From: Marinosulfonomonas sp. PRT-SC04
Lineage (GTDB): Bacteria > Pseudomonadota > Alphaproteobacteria > Rhodobacterales > Rhodobacteraceae
Direction: 5' to 3'
Length of the DNA: 44,021 nt
NCBI GenBank assembly: GCA_001321835.1
Contig: JPUR01000157.1
Coordinates: 1 to 44,021 of the forward strand
The notes under the pieces were generated by a model that had not been told where the DNA came from, made no database searches, and saw nothing but the letters and a program-made list of their open reading frames with translations. Shown here piece after piece: positions 32,561-42,043 of this stretch. Position 1 is the stretch's first letter, and the number at the start of each line of letters is the position of its first letter. The position numbers and the translations under genes are program-made.

Positions 32561-35017
32561 TTATTTTTGTGCCTGTTTCACCCAACGCAAACGCAGCGCA
32601 TTGGTAAGCACAAAGACGCTGGACAATGACATCGCGCCCGCCGCCAACATGGGCGACAGCAAGATGCCGTAAAACGGGTATAAAACGCCCGCCGCGACAG
32701 GCACCAACACCACGTTATAACCAAACGCCCAAACCAGGTTTTGCTTGATGTTGCGCATGGTGTGCTGGCTGATGTCAAAGGCGTTGATCACCCCGTTTAG
32801 ATCGCCCGACATCAACACCACATCAGCCGCTTCAATCGCCACATCGGTGCCGGTGCCAATCGCGATCCCGACATCGGCCGCCGCCAATGCGGGCGCGTCA
32901 TTGATGCCATCGCCGACATAGGCGACTTTTCGACCGTCAGATCGCAAGGCGTTCAAAGCGTCAACTTTGCCGCCGGGCAATACTTCGGCCACCACATGGT
33001 CAATGCCCAGCTCACGCGCAATCGCGTCGGCCGTGCCTTGGTTGTCGCCGGTGATCATCGCCACTTTCAGGCCCAATTCATGCAGGGTTTTGATCACTTT
33101 CGGAGTGCTGTCTTTGATTGGATCCGACACCGCAATCACCGCAACCGCAACGCCGTCAATCGCGATGTACAGCGGGGTTTTGCCCAATTTCCCCAGCGCG
33201 TCGCCTTGGATTTTCAAGGCCTCAAACGCGATGCCTTCGCGGGTTAACAACCGGTCCGCACCAATCAGAATCGCCTTGTCATCGACCATCGCCTGCACCC
33301 CGTATCCAGTGATCGAGGTGAAGGCGCTGACCATCGGCAAGGTCATGTTTTTCTCGGCCGCGGCGCGGGTGATTGCCTTGGCAATTGGATGCTCGGAACT
33401 GGACTCTACCGCCGCCGCCAGCCGTAAAACATCGTCATACAGATAGCCTTTGCTGATGGTGTAATCGGTCAGTTCGGGGCGGCCTTGGGTTAAGGTGCCG
33501 GTCTTATCAAACGCCACCACGCTGGCCTCTTGCAAGCTTTGCAATGCGTCGCCTTTGCGAAACAATACCCCCATTGCTGCGGCGCGGCCGGTGCCAACCA
33601 TGATCGAGGTTGGCGTGGCCAAACCCATCGCGCAAGGGCAGGCGATGATCAATACTGACACCCCCGTCACCAAAGCGAAACTGAAGGCCGGATCAGGCCC
33701 AAAGATCAGCCAGAGCGTGAATGTCAGCGCCGCGAAGACCAGAACGATCGGCACGAAAATCGCGGTGATCCTGTCGACCATGCCTTGGATTGGCAGCTTG
33801 GCACCTTGGGCTTGTTCGACCATTTTGATGATCTGCGCCAGCACCGTATCGGCGCCGATATTGGTGGCGCGGAAGGTCAGAGCGCCTTCGCCGTTGATGG
33901 TGCCGCCGACCAATGTTGCGCCTTCGGTTTTATGCACGGGGGTGGGTTCGCCGGTGATCATGCTCTCTTCAACGTAGGAGGCACCGCTTAACACCATGCC
34001 ATCGGTGGCGATCTTTTCGCCGGGATGTACGTGCAGGATGTCACCGGTAATGATGTCTTCGATTGCCAGCTCCACCACTTTGCCCTCGCGCTCGACCTTG
34101 GCGGTCTTGGCCTGCAATCCGACCAGTTTTCGGATCGCCTCGCCGGTGCGCCCCTTGGCGCGGGCCTCGAGGTAGCGGCCCAGCAGGATCAACACGATGA
34201 TCACGGCGGCGGCCTCAAAGTAGACGTTGTTGGTGTCCTTTGGCAGCAGTTGCGGCGCGAAGGTCGCCAGCACCGAAAAGCTGTAGGCCGCTGCGGTGCC
34301 AAGCGCCACCAGCGAGTTCATTTCGGGCGCGCCCTTCAGTAGGGCAGGGATGCCGACGCGGTAGAACCGTAAGCCAGGGCCAAACAGCACCAGCGTGGTG
34401 AGGACGAACTGCATCAGGCGGCGGTTTTGCGCGCCGATGTTGGCGATGACCCAGTCCTTCACGCCGGGGATGAAATGACTGCCCATTTCAATGGCAAACA
34501 CCGGCAAGGCCAGCAGGGCGGCGATTAAGGTCAACCAGCCAAGGCGGGTGATTTCATCGGCTTTGCGCATGTTGCGATCTGCATTATCTGCCGGCTCGCC
34601 GGACTTTGGTTTGGCGGGGTACCCGGCGGCGGTGGCAGCGATTTGGCCCACTGTGGTGGCGTTGCTAACGTATTGCACGGTTGCGGTTTCGGTGGCGAGG
34701 TTGACGGAGACGCTGATCACCCCGTCGCTGGCTTTGAGCGCTTTGTCGAGGCGACCAACACATGAGGCGCAGCTCATGCCTTGAATTTCCAGCGTCACCT
34801 CTTGGGTTGCCGCTGGGTATCCGGCATCCGTGAGCGCGTCGGTCAGCGCTTTGGGCGTGGCCGGATCCGCGAAACTGATCTGGGCGGTTTCAGCGGCCAG
34901 ATTAACGGTGGCGTTGATCACGCCAGCGACCGCGTTCAGGGCCTTTTCGGCACGTCCCGAACAGGAGGCGCAGCTCAAGCCTTGAATTTGTAATGTAATA
35001 TTCTGTTGTTGGGTCAT
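32561..35017 (-). CDS. copA: Copper-translocating P1B-type ATPase CopA
   Basis: This 818-residue ATPase has two N-terminal HMA domains with CASC copper-binding motifs (residues 16-19 and 83-86), eight membrane segments, the CPC motif (460-462) in the transport helix, and the phosphorylation site DKTGT (504-508). It also has TGEPTPVHK, the SEHPIAKAI nucleotide-binding block and GDGINDAPALAAADVGIAIG. It exports Cu(I). The start at 35017 or 35023 is not decided by a clear ribosome site. A CueR-like promoter with a 19-base spacer lies immediately upstream, so copper-induced expression is likely. No cueR gene is next to it. Confidence 0.95.
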   Translation of the reverse strand: MTQQQNITLQIQGLSCASCSGRAEKALNAVAGVINATVNLAAETAQISFADPATPKALTDALTDAGYPAATQEVTLEIQGMSCASCVGRLDKALKASDGVISVSVNLATETATVQYVSNATTVGQIAATAAGYPAKPKSGEPADNADRNMRKADEITRLGWLTLIAALLALPVFAIEMGSHFIPGVKDWVIANIGAQNRRLMQFVLTTLVLFGPGLRFYRVGIPALLKGAPEMNSLVALGTAAAYSFSVLATFAPQLLPKDTNNVYFEAAAVIIVLILLGRYLEARAKGRTGEAIRKLVGLQAKTAKVEREGKVVELAIEDIITGDILHVHPGEKIATDGMVLSGASYVEESMITGEPTPVHKTEGATLVGGTINGEGALTFRATNIGADTVLAQIIKMVEQAQGAKLPIQGMVDRITAIFVPIVLVFAALTFTLWLIFGPDPAFSFALVTGVSVLIIACPCAMGLATPTSIMVGTGRAAAMGVLFRKGDALQSLQEASVVAFDKTGTLTQGRPELTDYTISKGYLYDDVLRLAAAVESSSEHPIAKAITRAAAEKNMTLPMVSAFTSITGYGVQAMVDDKAILIGADRLLTREGIAFEALKIQGDALGKLGKTPLYIAIDGVAVAVIAVSDPIKDSTPKVIKTLHELGLKVAMITGDNQGTADAIARELGIDHVVAEVLPGGKVDALNALRSDGRKVAYVGDGINDAPALAAADVGIAIGTGTDVAIEAADVVLMSGDLNGVINAFDISQHTMRNIKQNLVWAFGYNVVLVPVAAGVLYPFYGILLSPMLAAGAMSLSSVFVLTNALRLRWVKQAQK

Positions 35018-35053
35018 GTCCATATCCGTGCTTGAAATCGTTCATTCAAGGCA

Positions 35054-35084
35054 TAGATAGGGCTTCCAGTAGATGGAAGGTCAA
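35054..35084 (-). promoter_or_regulatory. MerR/CueR-type promoter of copA with 19-bp spacer
   Basis: On the minus strand the -35 TTGACC (35084-35079) and -10 TATCTA (35059-35054) are 19 bases apart, the over-long spacer typical of MerR-family activators. Between them is the dyad CTTCCA-GTAGA-TGGAAG (35063-35079), like CueR/HmrR sites. The -35 overlaps the stop codon of the upstream LacI-family gene, which points the same way. Confidence 0.82.
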
Positions 35085-36109
35085 GGGCGAATGAGCGTAT
35101 CGCCAAATTTCAATTTTGGAGTCAGCTCAACACGGGTTTCAACCTCTTCTCCATTGGCCCGTGCGGCGATGATCTGGGCGGCAATCCGGCCAATCTGGTG
35201 ACGCTCGGCATCCATGGTGGCCAGCTGTTTGGGCAGCCCGTCCAGCAATTCGACCCCGTTAAATCCGGCCAGTCCAACCTTGCCCGGCACATCGATGCCA
35301 TTGGCCAGACAATAGAGCAGGCCACCGGCGCCGATCATATCGTTTGAATAGTAGAGAAAATCCAGATCAGGTGAGCGCTTCAGGATGGTTTCGGTCATCT
35401 CGCGCCCCTTCACAAGGGCAGAGCCACCGGAGTAAAATTCCTGATCGGCGATTTCAATACCGGCCTTGGCCAGCGCCTGAGAGAACCCCTCAAAACGTTT
35501 GCGCGCACGATGGTCCAGCGGCATATTGGTGCCCATAAAGCCGATCTTACGATAGCCCTGTGCGATGATCGCCTCGGCCATTTCGCGGCCCGCGCGGTGT
35601 TGCGAAACTCCGACGATGGCATCAATCGGATCGCCATCCAGATCCATGATCTCGACAATCGGCACCCCGGCATTGCGCATCATCGCGCGCGCCGCTTCGG
35701 TGTGCTCTAGCCCTGCGATGATCACGCCCGATGGCCGCCATGACAGCATTTCAAACAGCACGGATTCTTCTTTTTCGGGGAGGTAGTTGGTGACGCCAAT
35801 CACTGGTTGCAGGGGGGTTTCTTCCAGCACTTCAGAGATGCTCGACATCACTTCGGGGAACACCATGTTCGACATCGACGGGATGATCACCGCCACCAGA
35901 TTAACCCGCTGCGAGGCCAGCGCGCCGGCGATTTTATTGGGCACATAGCCCAGTCGCTTGGCAGCTGCGGTGACTTTGGCGCGGGTGGCGTCAGAGACAT
36001 CGCCGCGATTGCGCAACACACGGCTGACCGTCATTTCGCTGACCGCTGCCGCGTCTGCGACATCGCGCAAGGTTAACGGGCGTTTTGGTGGATTATGCTG
36101 TGGTGACAC
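35081..36109 (-). CDS. LacI-family regulator, similar to gluconate repressor GntR
   Basis: This 342-residue protein has an N-terminal helix-turn-helix (TLRDVADAAAVSEMTVSRVL, then GYVPNKIAGALASQRV). A sugar-binding-protein-like effector domain follows, with VAVIIPSMSNMVFPEVMSSI, LFEMLSWRPSGVIIAGLEHT, GYRKIGFMGTNMPLDHRARK and FLYYSNDMIGAGGLLY. It resembles E. coli GntR (the LacI-family repressor of gluconate genes). The start is GTG 36109 with AGGA about ten bases upstream. A perfect operator-like palindrome lies 77 bases upstream, so it may regulate itself and a divergent transcript. No sugar operon is next to it in the window. Confidence 0.92.
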   Translation of the reverse strand: MSPQHNPPKRPLTLRDVADAAAVSEMTVSRVLRNRGDVSDATRAKVTAAAKRLGYVPNKIAGALASQRVNLVAVIIPSMSNMVFPEVMSSISEVLEETPLQPVIGVTNYLPEKEESVLFEMLSWRPSGVIIAGLEHTEAARAMMRNAGVPIVEIMDLDGDPIDAIVGVSQHRAGREMAEAIIAQGYRKIGFMGTNMPLDHRARKRFEGFSQALAKAGIEIADQEFYSGGSALVKGREMTETILKRSPDLDFLYYSNDMIGAGGLLYCLANGIDVPGKVGLAGFNGVELLDGLPKQLATMDAERHQIGRIAAQIIAARANGEEVETRVELTPKLKFGDTLIRP

Positions 36110-36140
36110 GGATAATAATTCCTATTTGGCTTATTTTCTA

Positions 36141-36156
36141 TTGTTAGCGGGTAATT
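36141..36156. promoter_or_regulatory. Degenerate second operator-like site
   Basis: TTGTTAGCGGGTAATT keeps the left half of the perfect operator (TGTTAGCG) but not the right half. Its centre is 45 bases from that of the strong site. It might allow looping by the LacI-type regulator. Confidence 0.3.
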
Positions 36157-36185
36157 CCAACTTGTCCAAGGATGATATTACGACT

Positions 36186-36201
36186 ATGTTAGCGCTAACA
36201 T
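36186..36201. promoter_or_regulatory. Perfect LacI-family operator palindrome
   Basis: ATGTTAGC/GCTAACAT is a 16-base perfect palindrome. It resembles LacI-family gluconate-repressor sites (ATGTTA-x4-TAACAT) and has the CG centre usual for LacI proteins. It lies between the LacI-family gene and the Rieske oxygenase gene. Confidence 0.75.
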
Positions 36202-36256
36202 GAATATCCGACCACCATTGCAAGCTCTCAAATCTTCAATGGCGGCGGATAAAATA

Positions 36257-36294
36257 GGGGGGCGGTGGGCCAACAGCGCTCCCCTTTATTTTTT
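36257..36294 (+). terminator. Terminator in the leader between operator and Rieske gene
   Basis: GGGGGGCG (36257-36264) pairs with CGCTCCCC (36277-36284, one G-U) around a 12-base loop, followed by TTTATTTTTT on the plus strand. A transcript starting near the operator would end here after roughly 100 bases, before reaching the oxygenase gene. The 36202-36256 segment holds no convincing reading frame. Confidence 0.7.
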
Positions 36295-36412
36295 CCAAAC
36301 TCTGAATTTTGTCGCAAATTTGCTAGCCGCTTGCCTGCGGATCATTATGCTGATGCCTATTCTGCCGATGTTTTTGGCTGTAAAACAATAGGATAACCCA
36401 TTGAGTAAACAG

Positions 36413-37540
36413 ATGACCACCCCGATGAAGGCCTTGAAAGAAAACGTAAAAATACCATTTGAGCAAGCCCGTGCGATGCCAGCAGATGTGTACACAACAG
36501 ATGCGTTTCATGCGGCAGAGCTGGAACATATTTTTCGTAAGGATTGGTTTTGTGTTGGTCGTGCCTCGACCATGGCCGAGCCTGGCGAATACGTGACGTG
36601 CGATTTGGCCGGCGAGCCGATTGTGGTGATCCGCGATCGTGACGGGGTGTTGCGGGCGATGTCGAATGTGTGTCGGCACCGGATGTCGACGTTGCTTGAG
36701 GGCAGTGGCAAGGTGCGCAGCATCGTTTGCCCCTATCATGCGTGGACTTATAATCTGGATGGCTCGTTGCGCGCGGCACCGGCGATGACCTTGAATGAGG
36801 GGTTTTGCAAAGACAATTATCAGCTGCCGACCGTGCGGTGTGAGGAGTGGCTGGGGTGGGTGTTTGTCACGTTGAACCCTGAGTGTGAGCCGGTGGCTGA
36901 AAAGCTGTCTGAGCTTGAGGAAATGATTTCTGGCTATGGCATGGTCGATTATGAAGAGACCTTTTTTGAAACCCATGTCTGGGATACCAACTGGAAAATT
37001 CTGGCTGAGAATTTCATGGAGAGCTATCACTTGCCGGTGTGCCACGCGGCCACCATTGGCGGGTTTTCAAAGTTGGAGGAAATGGTCTGCCCACCCGGCC
37101 ATGATGCGTTCAATTACCACACCATTCTCAAAGATAATTCAATGCAGATTGCGTTGGCGCATGATGACAACACAGCCTTGGTTGGTGAGGAGCGTCGCAC
37201 CACCTATTTGTTGGCGCTGTACCCCAGTTTGGTGATCACGCTAACGCCCGGATATTTCTGGTATCTGTCATTGCATCCGATGGGACCGGGCAAGGTGAAC
37301 ATCCGGTTTGGCGGCGGCATGTCAAAGGATTATATGAATGACCCTGACGCGAAGGCGCATTTCAAGCAGCTCAAAGAATTGCTGGATCGGGTGAATATTG
37401 AGGATCAGGGCTGCACTGAGAAAGTATTCAAAGGTCTGTCATCCGGCATGGCTGAGCCTGGGCATTTGTCGCATCTAGAGCGCCCGAATTACGAGTTTGC
37501 CACCTATTTAAGCAAGCAAGTTAACGGACCTGACGCTTAA
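36413..37540 (+). CDS. Rieske-type ring-hydroxylating oxygenase, alpha subunit
   Basis: This 375-residue protein has a Rieske 2Fe-2S motif, C-x-H in SNVCRHRMST and C-x2-H in SIVCPYHAWTYNL. A catalytic non-haem iron domain has NWKILAENFMESYHLPVCH and a downstream acidic ligand candidate in VNIEDQGCTEK. Such enzymes use reductase-supplied electrons to hydroxylate aromatics or demethylate quaternary amines. The substrate is not identified here and no reductase is adjacent. ATG 36413 is used. A TTG at 36401 with AGGAT upstream is a real alternative. A terminator follows the stop. Confidence 0.9.
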   Translation: MTTPMKALKENVKIPFEQARAMPADVYTTDAFHAAELEHIFRKDWFCVGRASTMAEPGEYVTCDLAGEPIVVIRDRDGVLRAMSNVCRHRMSTLLEGSGKVRSIVCPYHAWTYNLDGSLRAAPAMTLNEGFCKDNYQLPTVRCEEWLGWVFVTLNPECEPVAEKLSELEEMISGYGMVDYEETFFETHVWDTNWKILAENFMESYHLPVCHAATIGGFSKLEEMVCPPGHDAFNYHTILKDNSMQIALAHDDNTALVGEERRTTYLLALYPSLVITLTPGYFWYLSLHPMGPGKVNIRFGGGMSKDYMNDPDAKAHFKQLKELLDRVNIEDQGCTEKVFKGLSSGMAEPGHLSHLERPNYEFATYLSKQVNGPDA

Positions 37541-37564
37541 GTAGAAACGAGGCTTAAGAATGGT

Positions 37565-37605
37565 GGGCGACGCTTGCATGAACCGGCGTTGCCCTTTTGG
37601 TTTTT
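37565..37605 (+). terminator. Terminator after the Rieske gene
   Basis: GGGCGACGC (37565-37573) pairs with GCGTTGCCC (37586-37594; one mismatch) and is followed by TTTTGGTTTTT. Confidence 0.7.
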
Positions 37606-40600
37606 ACATCTTGAAGACGCGGTAAATCGCAGGGATCACCAGCACCGTTAGGATCGTGGATGTGGCCAGGCCGAACAGCAGCGAAATTGCCAAACCTTGA
37701 AAGATTGGGTCACTTAGGATCACAGCGGCGCCGATCATCGCGGCAATCGCGGTCAGTAGGATCGGTTTGAAACGGGTGGCACCGGCCGCGATCAGAATAT
37801 CCAGATCAATGTGGCCTTTGCCCTCAATGCGGATGAAATCCACCAACAAGATCGAGTTGCGCACGATGATCCCGGCCAGCGCGATAAATCCGATCATCGA
37901 AGTGGCCGAAAACGGCGCGCCGAACAACCAATGCCCCAGCATGATGCCAAGGAAGGTCAGCGGTACTGGCGTTAAAATTACCAGCGGCAGGCGGAACGAT
38001 CCGAACTGCGCCACCACAAGGATATAGATGCCCAATAGCGCCACCCCGAAGGCCGCGCCCATGTCGCGGAAAGTGACCCAAGTGACTTCCCATTCGCCAT
38101 CCCACAACAGGGTGGTTTTGCTTTCGTCATTCGGGACCCCATGCAGGCTGATGACCGGTTTTTTGCCGTCTTCCCACTCCATGTTGTCAAGCACTTCGGC
38201 CACCGCCAGCATGCCGTATAATGGTGCCTCGAATTGTCCCGCCATTTCGCCCATCACCATTTCAACATAGCGTCCGTTGTGGCGGAAAATCGGGAACGAG
38301 GCGCGGTCCTCTGAAATGCGAACAACATCACCCAGCTCGACCACGCCACGATCCCCAGGCAACACGTTGGCCGGGACCGGTGTGGCCATCATCCGTTCAT
38401 CAATCACCCGATCACCGCGGGCACGCCCCACCACAATCGGGATCGGTTGGCGGGCCGCGCCGCGATGCGAATATCCGACTGTGGTCTGGCTGTTCAGCAG
38501 TCGTAATGTCTCCAGCGCGTCGCGTTCCTGAACGTGATAAAACTCCAGATCATCCGGTGATAAATTGGCCCGTATCCGGCGCGGTTGCACCCCGAAGCTG
38601 TCATCAACATCGACCACATAAGGCACCGCTTCAAAGGCGCGTCGAATGCGGCGTGCGCTTTCGCGGCGGCTGTCAGCGTCGGGCCCGTAAACCTCGGCCA
38701 AAAGCGTGGCCATTACTGGTGGGCCGGGGGGCGGCTCGACGGTTTTGATGTTGGTGCCGGCCGGCATGTCCATCGCGGTTAGCAATTCGCGCAGCTCCAG
38801 TGCGATCTGGTGGCTGGAGCGATCACGCTGACCTTTGGGGGCTAAATTGACTTGTACATCGCCCAATTCAGGTGATTGCCGCAGGAAATAATGTCGAACC
38901 AAGCCATTGAAATCATACGGAGAAGCCGTTCCTGAGTAGGTTTGAGCCGAGATCACTTCTGGCAAGCCAAGCGCGATCCGTGCGGCTTGTTGCGCCACCG
39001 CATCGGTTGCTTCAACCGAAGATCCCTCAGGTAAATCGATCACCACCGAGAGCACGGATTTATTGTCAAACGGCAGCAGCTTCACCGTGACATCGCGGGT
39101 GTAAATTGCCGCCAATGACCCGAACGAGGCCACGACCACAACCACCAAAAACGTGACGCTGGCGGCTTTGCTGCGCAGCAATGGGCGGGCAACAATGCTG
39201 TAGATTTTGCCCAAACGCCCGCCCGCCGCGGCGTCTTCATTATGGTGCATTTCGGCTTTGCCCGCGATCTTCAGCATCAGCCACGGGGTGATCATCACGG
39301 CCACGAAAAACGAGAAGATCATCGCGGCCGACGCGTTGGCGGGGATCGGGCTCATGTAGGGGCCCATCAGACCTGAGACAAACAGCATTGGCAGCAGCGC
39401 CATCACCACGGTGAGGGTGGCGACGATGGTCGGGTTGCCAACTTCGGCAACCGCAGAAATGGCCGCGCCCATCCGGCTCTGACCTTTGGATTTCAAGCTC
39501 CAGTGTCGGGAAATATTTTCGATCACCACGATGGCATCATCGACCAAAATCCCGATCGAGAAAATCAGCGCAAACAGCGAGACACGGTTCAATGTATAGC
39601 CCATCAGCCAGGCCGAAAACAGGGTCAGCAGGATGGTCATCGGGATCACCACGGCGACCACGATGGCCTCTCGCCAGCCGATTGCGATCAACACCAAAGC
39701 GACGATCGACACCGTGGCAAGCCCGAGATGAAACAGCAGCTCGTTGGCTTTTTCATCGGCGGTTTCGCCGTAATTTCGGGTCACTTCAACGGTGATACTG
39801 TCGGGGATCAAGCCGCCTTGAAGGCTCTCTATTTTGTGCAAAACTGCCTCGGCAACGACCACTGCATTGGCACCGGCGCGTTTGGAAATTGCTAAGGTGA
39901 CAGCGGGCATCCGCTCGATATTTTGGCCGTCAACACGGTGCAGGGTGGCGACATGCATCTCGTTCAGATCGGTGACAAAACTGACCTTGGCGACATCACG
40001 CACATAGACCGGACGGCCATCGCGTGAGGTCAGTTTTAGGTTGGCGATCTGCTCGGGGGTGGACAGGGTATTGCCCAGCATCAGCCCGATTTGTTCGCCA
40101 TTATCGCGGACAGTGCCCGCCGGTGAGGCTGAATTGGCGCCCTGCACTTTGCCGACCAGCTGTTGCAACGTCACCCCGTAGAGGGCCAGTTTTTCGGGGT
40201 CGGGGGCGATGCGCAGGGCCTCGCCGGTTTCGCCGACCATATAGCTTAGCCCGATGTCGTCGATTTTTCTGACCTCGGATTCGACCTCGCGCACGATGCG
40301 GGTCAAATCATTCGCGCTCATGCCGGTTTGGCCTGATTTTGGTGAAAACGTCAGCGTCACAATCGCCACATCATTGATGCCGCGCCCGATCACAAGTGGT
40401 TCGGGAATGCCGATCGGAATGCGGTCCATATTGGCGCGCAGCTTGTCGTGAACGCGTAAAATCGCGGCTTCGGAGTCAACGCCGACGATGAAACGCGCCG
40501 TGACCATCACCTGATTGTCGCGGGTGGTGGAGTAGACATGCTCGACCTGATCGATGGCTTTGACGATCGCTTCCAGCGGTTCGGTGATCAGTTTCACAGC

Positions 40601-40816
40601 GTCTTCGGCATTTAGACCGGCGGCCATTATGTGAATATCAACCATCGGCACCGAGATTTGCGGCTCTTCCTCGCGGGGCAGGCTGACAAGCGCGATCATC
40701 CCGACTGCGAATGACGCCAGCAACAGCAGCGGGGTCAGCGGGGACGCGATGAATTTTCGGGTCAGCAGGCCAGCGAGCCCCAGTGCGGCGCTTTTGTCAT
40801 TGTTCGTGTCACTCAT
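37604..40816 (-). CDS. RND-family efflux pump inner-membrane permease
   Basis: This 1070-residue protein has the RND architecture of twelve membrane helices with two large periplasmic loops. Recognisable are TRKFIASPLTPLLLLASFAV at the start, the acidic helix-4 motif SIGILVDDAIVVIENI, and the duplicated helix-10/11 block SMIGFIALAGIIVRNSILLV with AAGATRFKPILLTAIAAMIG. The paired Asp in VDDA is the proton relay of HAE-type pumps. The substrate is not predictable. It starts within the last eight bases of the adaptor gene. No outer-membrane channel gene is in the window. Confidence 0.95.
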   Translation of the reverse strand: MSDTNNDKSAALGLAGLLTRKFIASPLTPLLLLASFAVGMIALVSLPREEEPQISVPMVDIHIMAAGLNAEDAVKLITEPLEAIVKAIDQVEHVYSTTRDNQVMVTARFIVGVDSEAAILRVHDKLRANMDRIPIGIPEPLVIGRGINDVAIVTLTFSPKSGQTGMSANDLTRIVREVESEVRKIDDIGLSYMVGETGEALRIAPDPEKLALYGVTLQQLVGKVQGANSASPAGTVRDNGEQIGLMLGNTLSTPEQIANLKLTSRDGRPVYVRDVAKVSFVTDLNEMHVATLHRVDGQNIERMPAVTLAISKRAGANAVVVAEAVLHKIESLQGGLIPDSITVEVTRNYGETADEKANELLFHLGLATVSIVALVLIAIGWREAIVVAVVIPMTILLTLFSAWLMGYTLNRVSLFALIFSIGILVDDAIVVIENISRHWSLKSKGQSRMGAAISAVAEVGNPTIVATLTVVMALLPMLFVSGLMGPYMSPIPANASAAMIFSFFVAVMITPWLMLKIAGKAEMHHNEDAAAGGRLGKIYSIVARPLLRSKAASVTFLVVVVVASFGSLAAIYTRDVTVKLLPFDNKSVLSVVIDLPEGSSVEATDAVAQQAARIALGLPEVISAQTYSGTASPYDFNGLVRHYFLRQSPELGDVQVNLAPKGQRDRSSHQIALELRELLTAMDMPAGTNIKTVEPPPGPPVMATLLAEVYGPDADSRRESARRIRRAFEAVPYVVDVDDSFGVQPRRIRANLSPDDLEFYHVQERDALETLRLLNSQTTVGYSHRGAARQPIPIVVGRARGDRVIDERMMATPVPANVLPGDRGVVELGDVVRISEDRASFPIFRHNGRYVEMVMGEMAGQFEAPLYGMLAVAEVLDNMEWEDGKKPVISLHGVPNDESKTTLLWDGEWEVTWVTFRDMGAAFGVALLGIYILVVAQFGSFRLPLVILTPVPLTFLGIMLGHWLFGAPFSATSMIGFIALAGIIVRNSILLVDFIRIEGKGHIDLDILIAAGATRFKPILLTAIAAMIGAAVILSDPIFQGLAISLLFGLATSTILTVLVIPAIYRVFKM

Positions 40817-41771
40817 GATTGTTCACCAGTTGATCACCCGCCACAAGGCCGGTCAAAACCTCGACCCAAGCCGCACCATCCTGCATCATCCCAGCCCCTA
40901 GAACCACGGTGCGGCGCAGCGGTTCGCCGTTGACTTCGAGGGTGACAAAATCAATCCCTCCCAACAATGTGACTGCGGATTTCGGCACCATCAGCGCTTG
41001 GCGCTCGCCGACAGGTAGGCGCACCGGTATACGCCGTCCGATGAAGCGATCATCAAGATTTGCGACCTCGACATCGGCCAGCACCCGCCCGCCTTCGATC
41101 TGTGGGTAGATTTTAACAAGCCGGCCGGTTTGGCCTTCGCCGATGGTGATTTTCTGACCTTCGATCAGGGTTGTCGCGTGACGTTCGGGCACCGATAGGC
41201 GTAAAAATACCCCGCCGCCACCGATCACCGCGATGCTTTCGCCGGGGGTCACGACCGAGCCCTTGGCCATTGGCACCGACAGCACGATCCCCGCGCCCGG
41301 TGCGCGCACTTCGCCCTCGGATATTTGTTGTTCTACCACCCGTTTTTGGGCCTCAAGGCCGCGAATTTCACCATTCAGAACATCAACTTGCGCGTGTAGC
41401 TGACCAAGGCGTTGAACGGTGATGGTGCCGCGTTTTATCAGCGCCTCACCGCGTTCAAGATCTTCGGTGGCGGTCTTAAGTCGGGCCTGTCGCGCGCTGA
41501 TCTGGGCCGTATGTGCATCGAGCTGAAAGGCCAGTTTATCATCTTTGACCAAGGCAATGCGCTGCCCTTCAATAACGATATCGCCTTCGCTGACATCCAG
41601 ATCAATAATGGTGCCGCTGATGCGGGCGCGGGCGGGTACGCGGTCGCGGGTTTCAACCGTGCCATACACCGCTTTCCATTCCGTGATCGATTGCGGGGCA
41701 ATGGTCAGCCCCTCGCTGTGGGCACTATTTGTAACGGCGAATAGAATGATCAGCGTCAATATGAGTTTCAT
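40809..41771 (-). CDS. RND efflux periplasmic adaptor (membrane-fusion protein)
   Basis: This 320-residue protein has a signal peptide (MKLILTLIILFAVTNSAHS). The adaptor layout of an N-terminal beta strand, a biotinyl-lipoyl half (ARISGTIIDLDVSEGDIV), a coiled-coil hairpin (about 75-150: QISARQARLKTATEDLERGE, LHAQVDVLNGEIRGLEAQ) and a second half (APGAGIVLSVPMAKGSVVTP) is followed by a beta-barrel domain. It links the inner-membrane pump to an outer-membrane channel. Being first in the operon, it would be expressed with the permease. Confidence 0.93.
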   Translation of the reverse strand: MKLILTLIILFAVTNSAHSEGLTIAPQSITEWKAVYGTVETRDRVPARARISGTIIDLDVSEGDIVIEGQRIALVKDDKLAFQLDAHTAQISARQARLKTATEDLERGEALIKRGTITVQRLGQLHAQVDVLNGEIRGLEAQKRVVEQQISEGEVRAPGAGIVLSVPMAKGSVVTPGESIAVIGGGGVFLRLSVPERHATTLIEGQKITIGEGQTGRLVKIYPQIEGGRVLADVEVANLDDRFIGRRIPVRLPVGERQALMVPKSAVTLLGGIDFVTLEVNGEPLRRTVVLGAGMMQDGAAWVEVLTGLVAGDQLVNNHE

Positions 41772-41836
41772 ATCAGGGATCCTTTTGTTCGGTCCGAAAA
41801 GGTATTTTGCAGTGGGGTGGTGAGATTGCTTTACAT

Positions 41837-41860
41837 ACGTATTCGATATTATGAATGCGT
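41837..41860. promoter_or_regulatory. TetR-like operator upstream of the RND operon
   Basis: ACGTATTC and GAATGCGT form a 7-of-8 matched inverted repeat around GATATTAT, 66 bases before the adaptor ATG. Efflux operons are often controlled by TetR-family repressors with such spaced half-sites. No regulator gene is adjacent. Confidence 0.35.
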
Positions 41861-42043
41861 TATCAAGCGGATATCCCTAAGTAAAGCCTTGAGTTTCTAT
41901 CCGTAACATTAAGGTGCTCTGATAAACCGAGGATGAATTCCCTTAATCACGGACAAATCATCCCAAATTTGGCTATGCTGTATTGAGGTGGGCTGTTTTG
42001 GTGCTGGAAGTCGTTCGGGATAATGCGTATTCCATGAGTGTGC

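Noticed and set aside
36200..36391. 63-residue plus-strand frame beginning at the LacI operator
   Set aside because: No ribosome site, the start is within the operator, and a strong terminator lies inside the frame.
36323..37045. 240-residue minus-strand frame
   Set aside because: Antisense to the Rieske oxygenase, whose Fe-S and iron motifs are clear.
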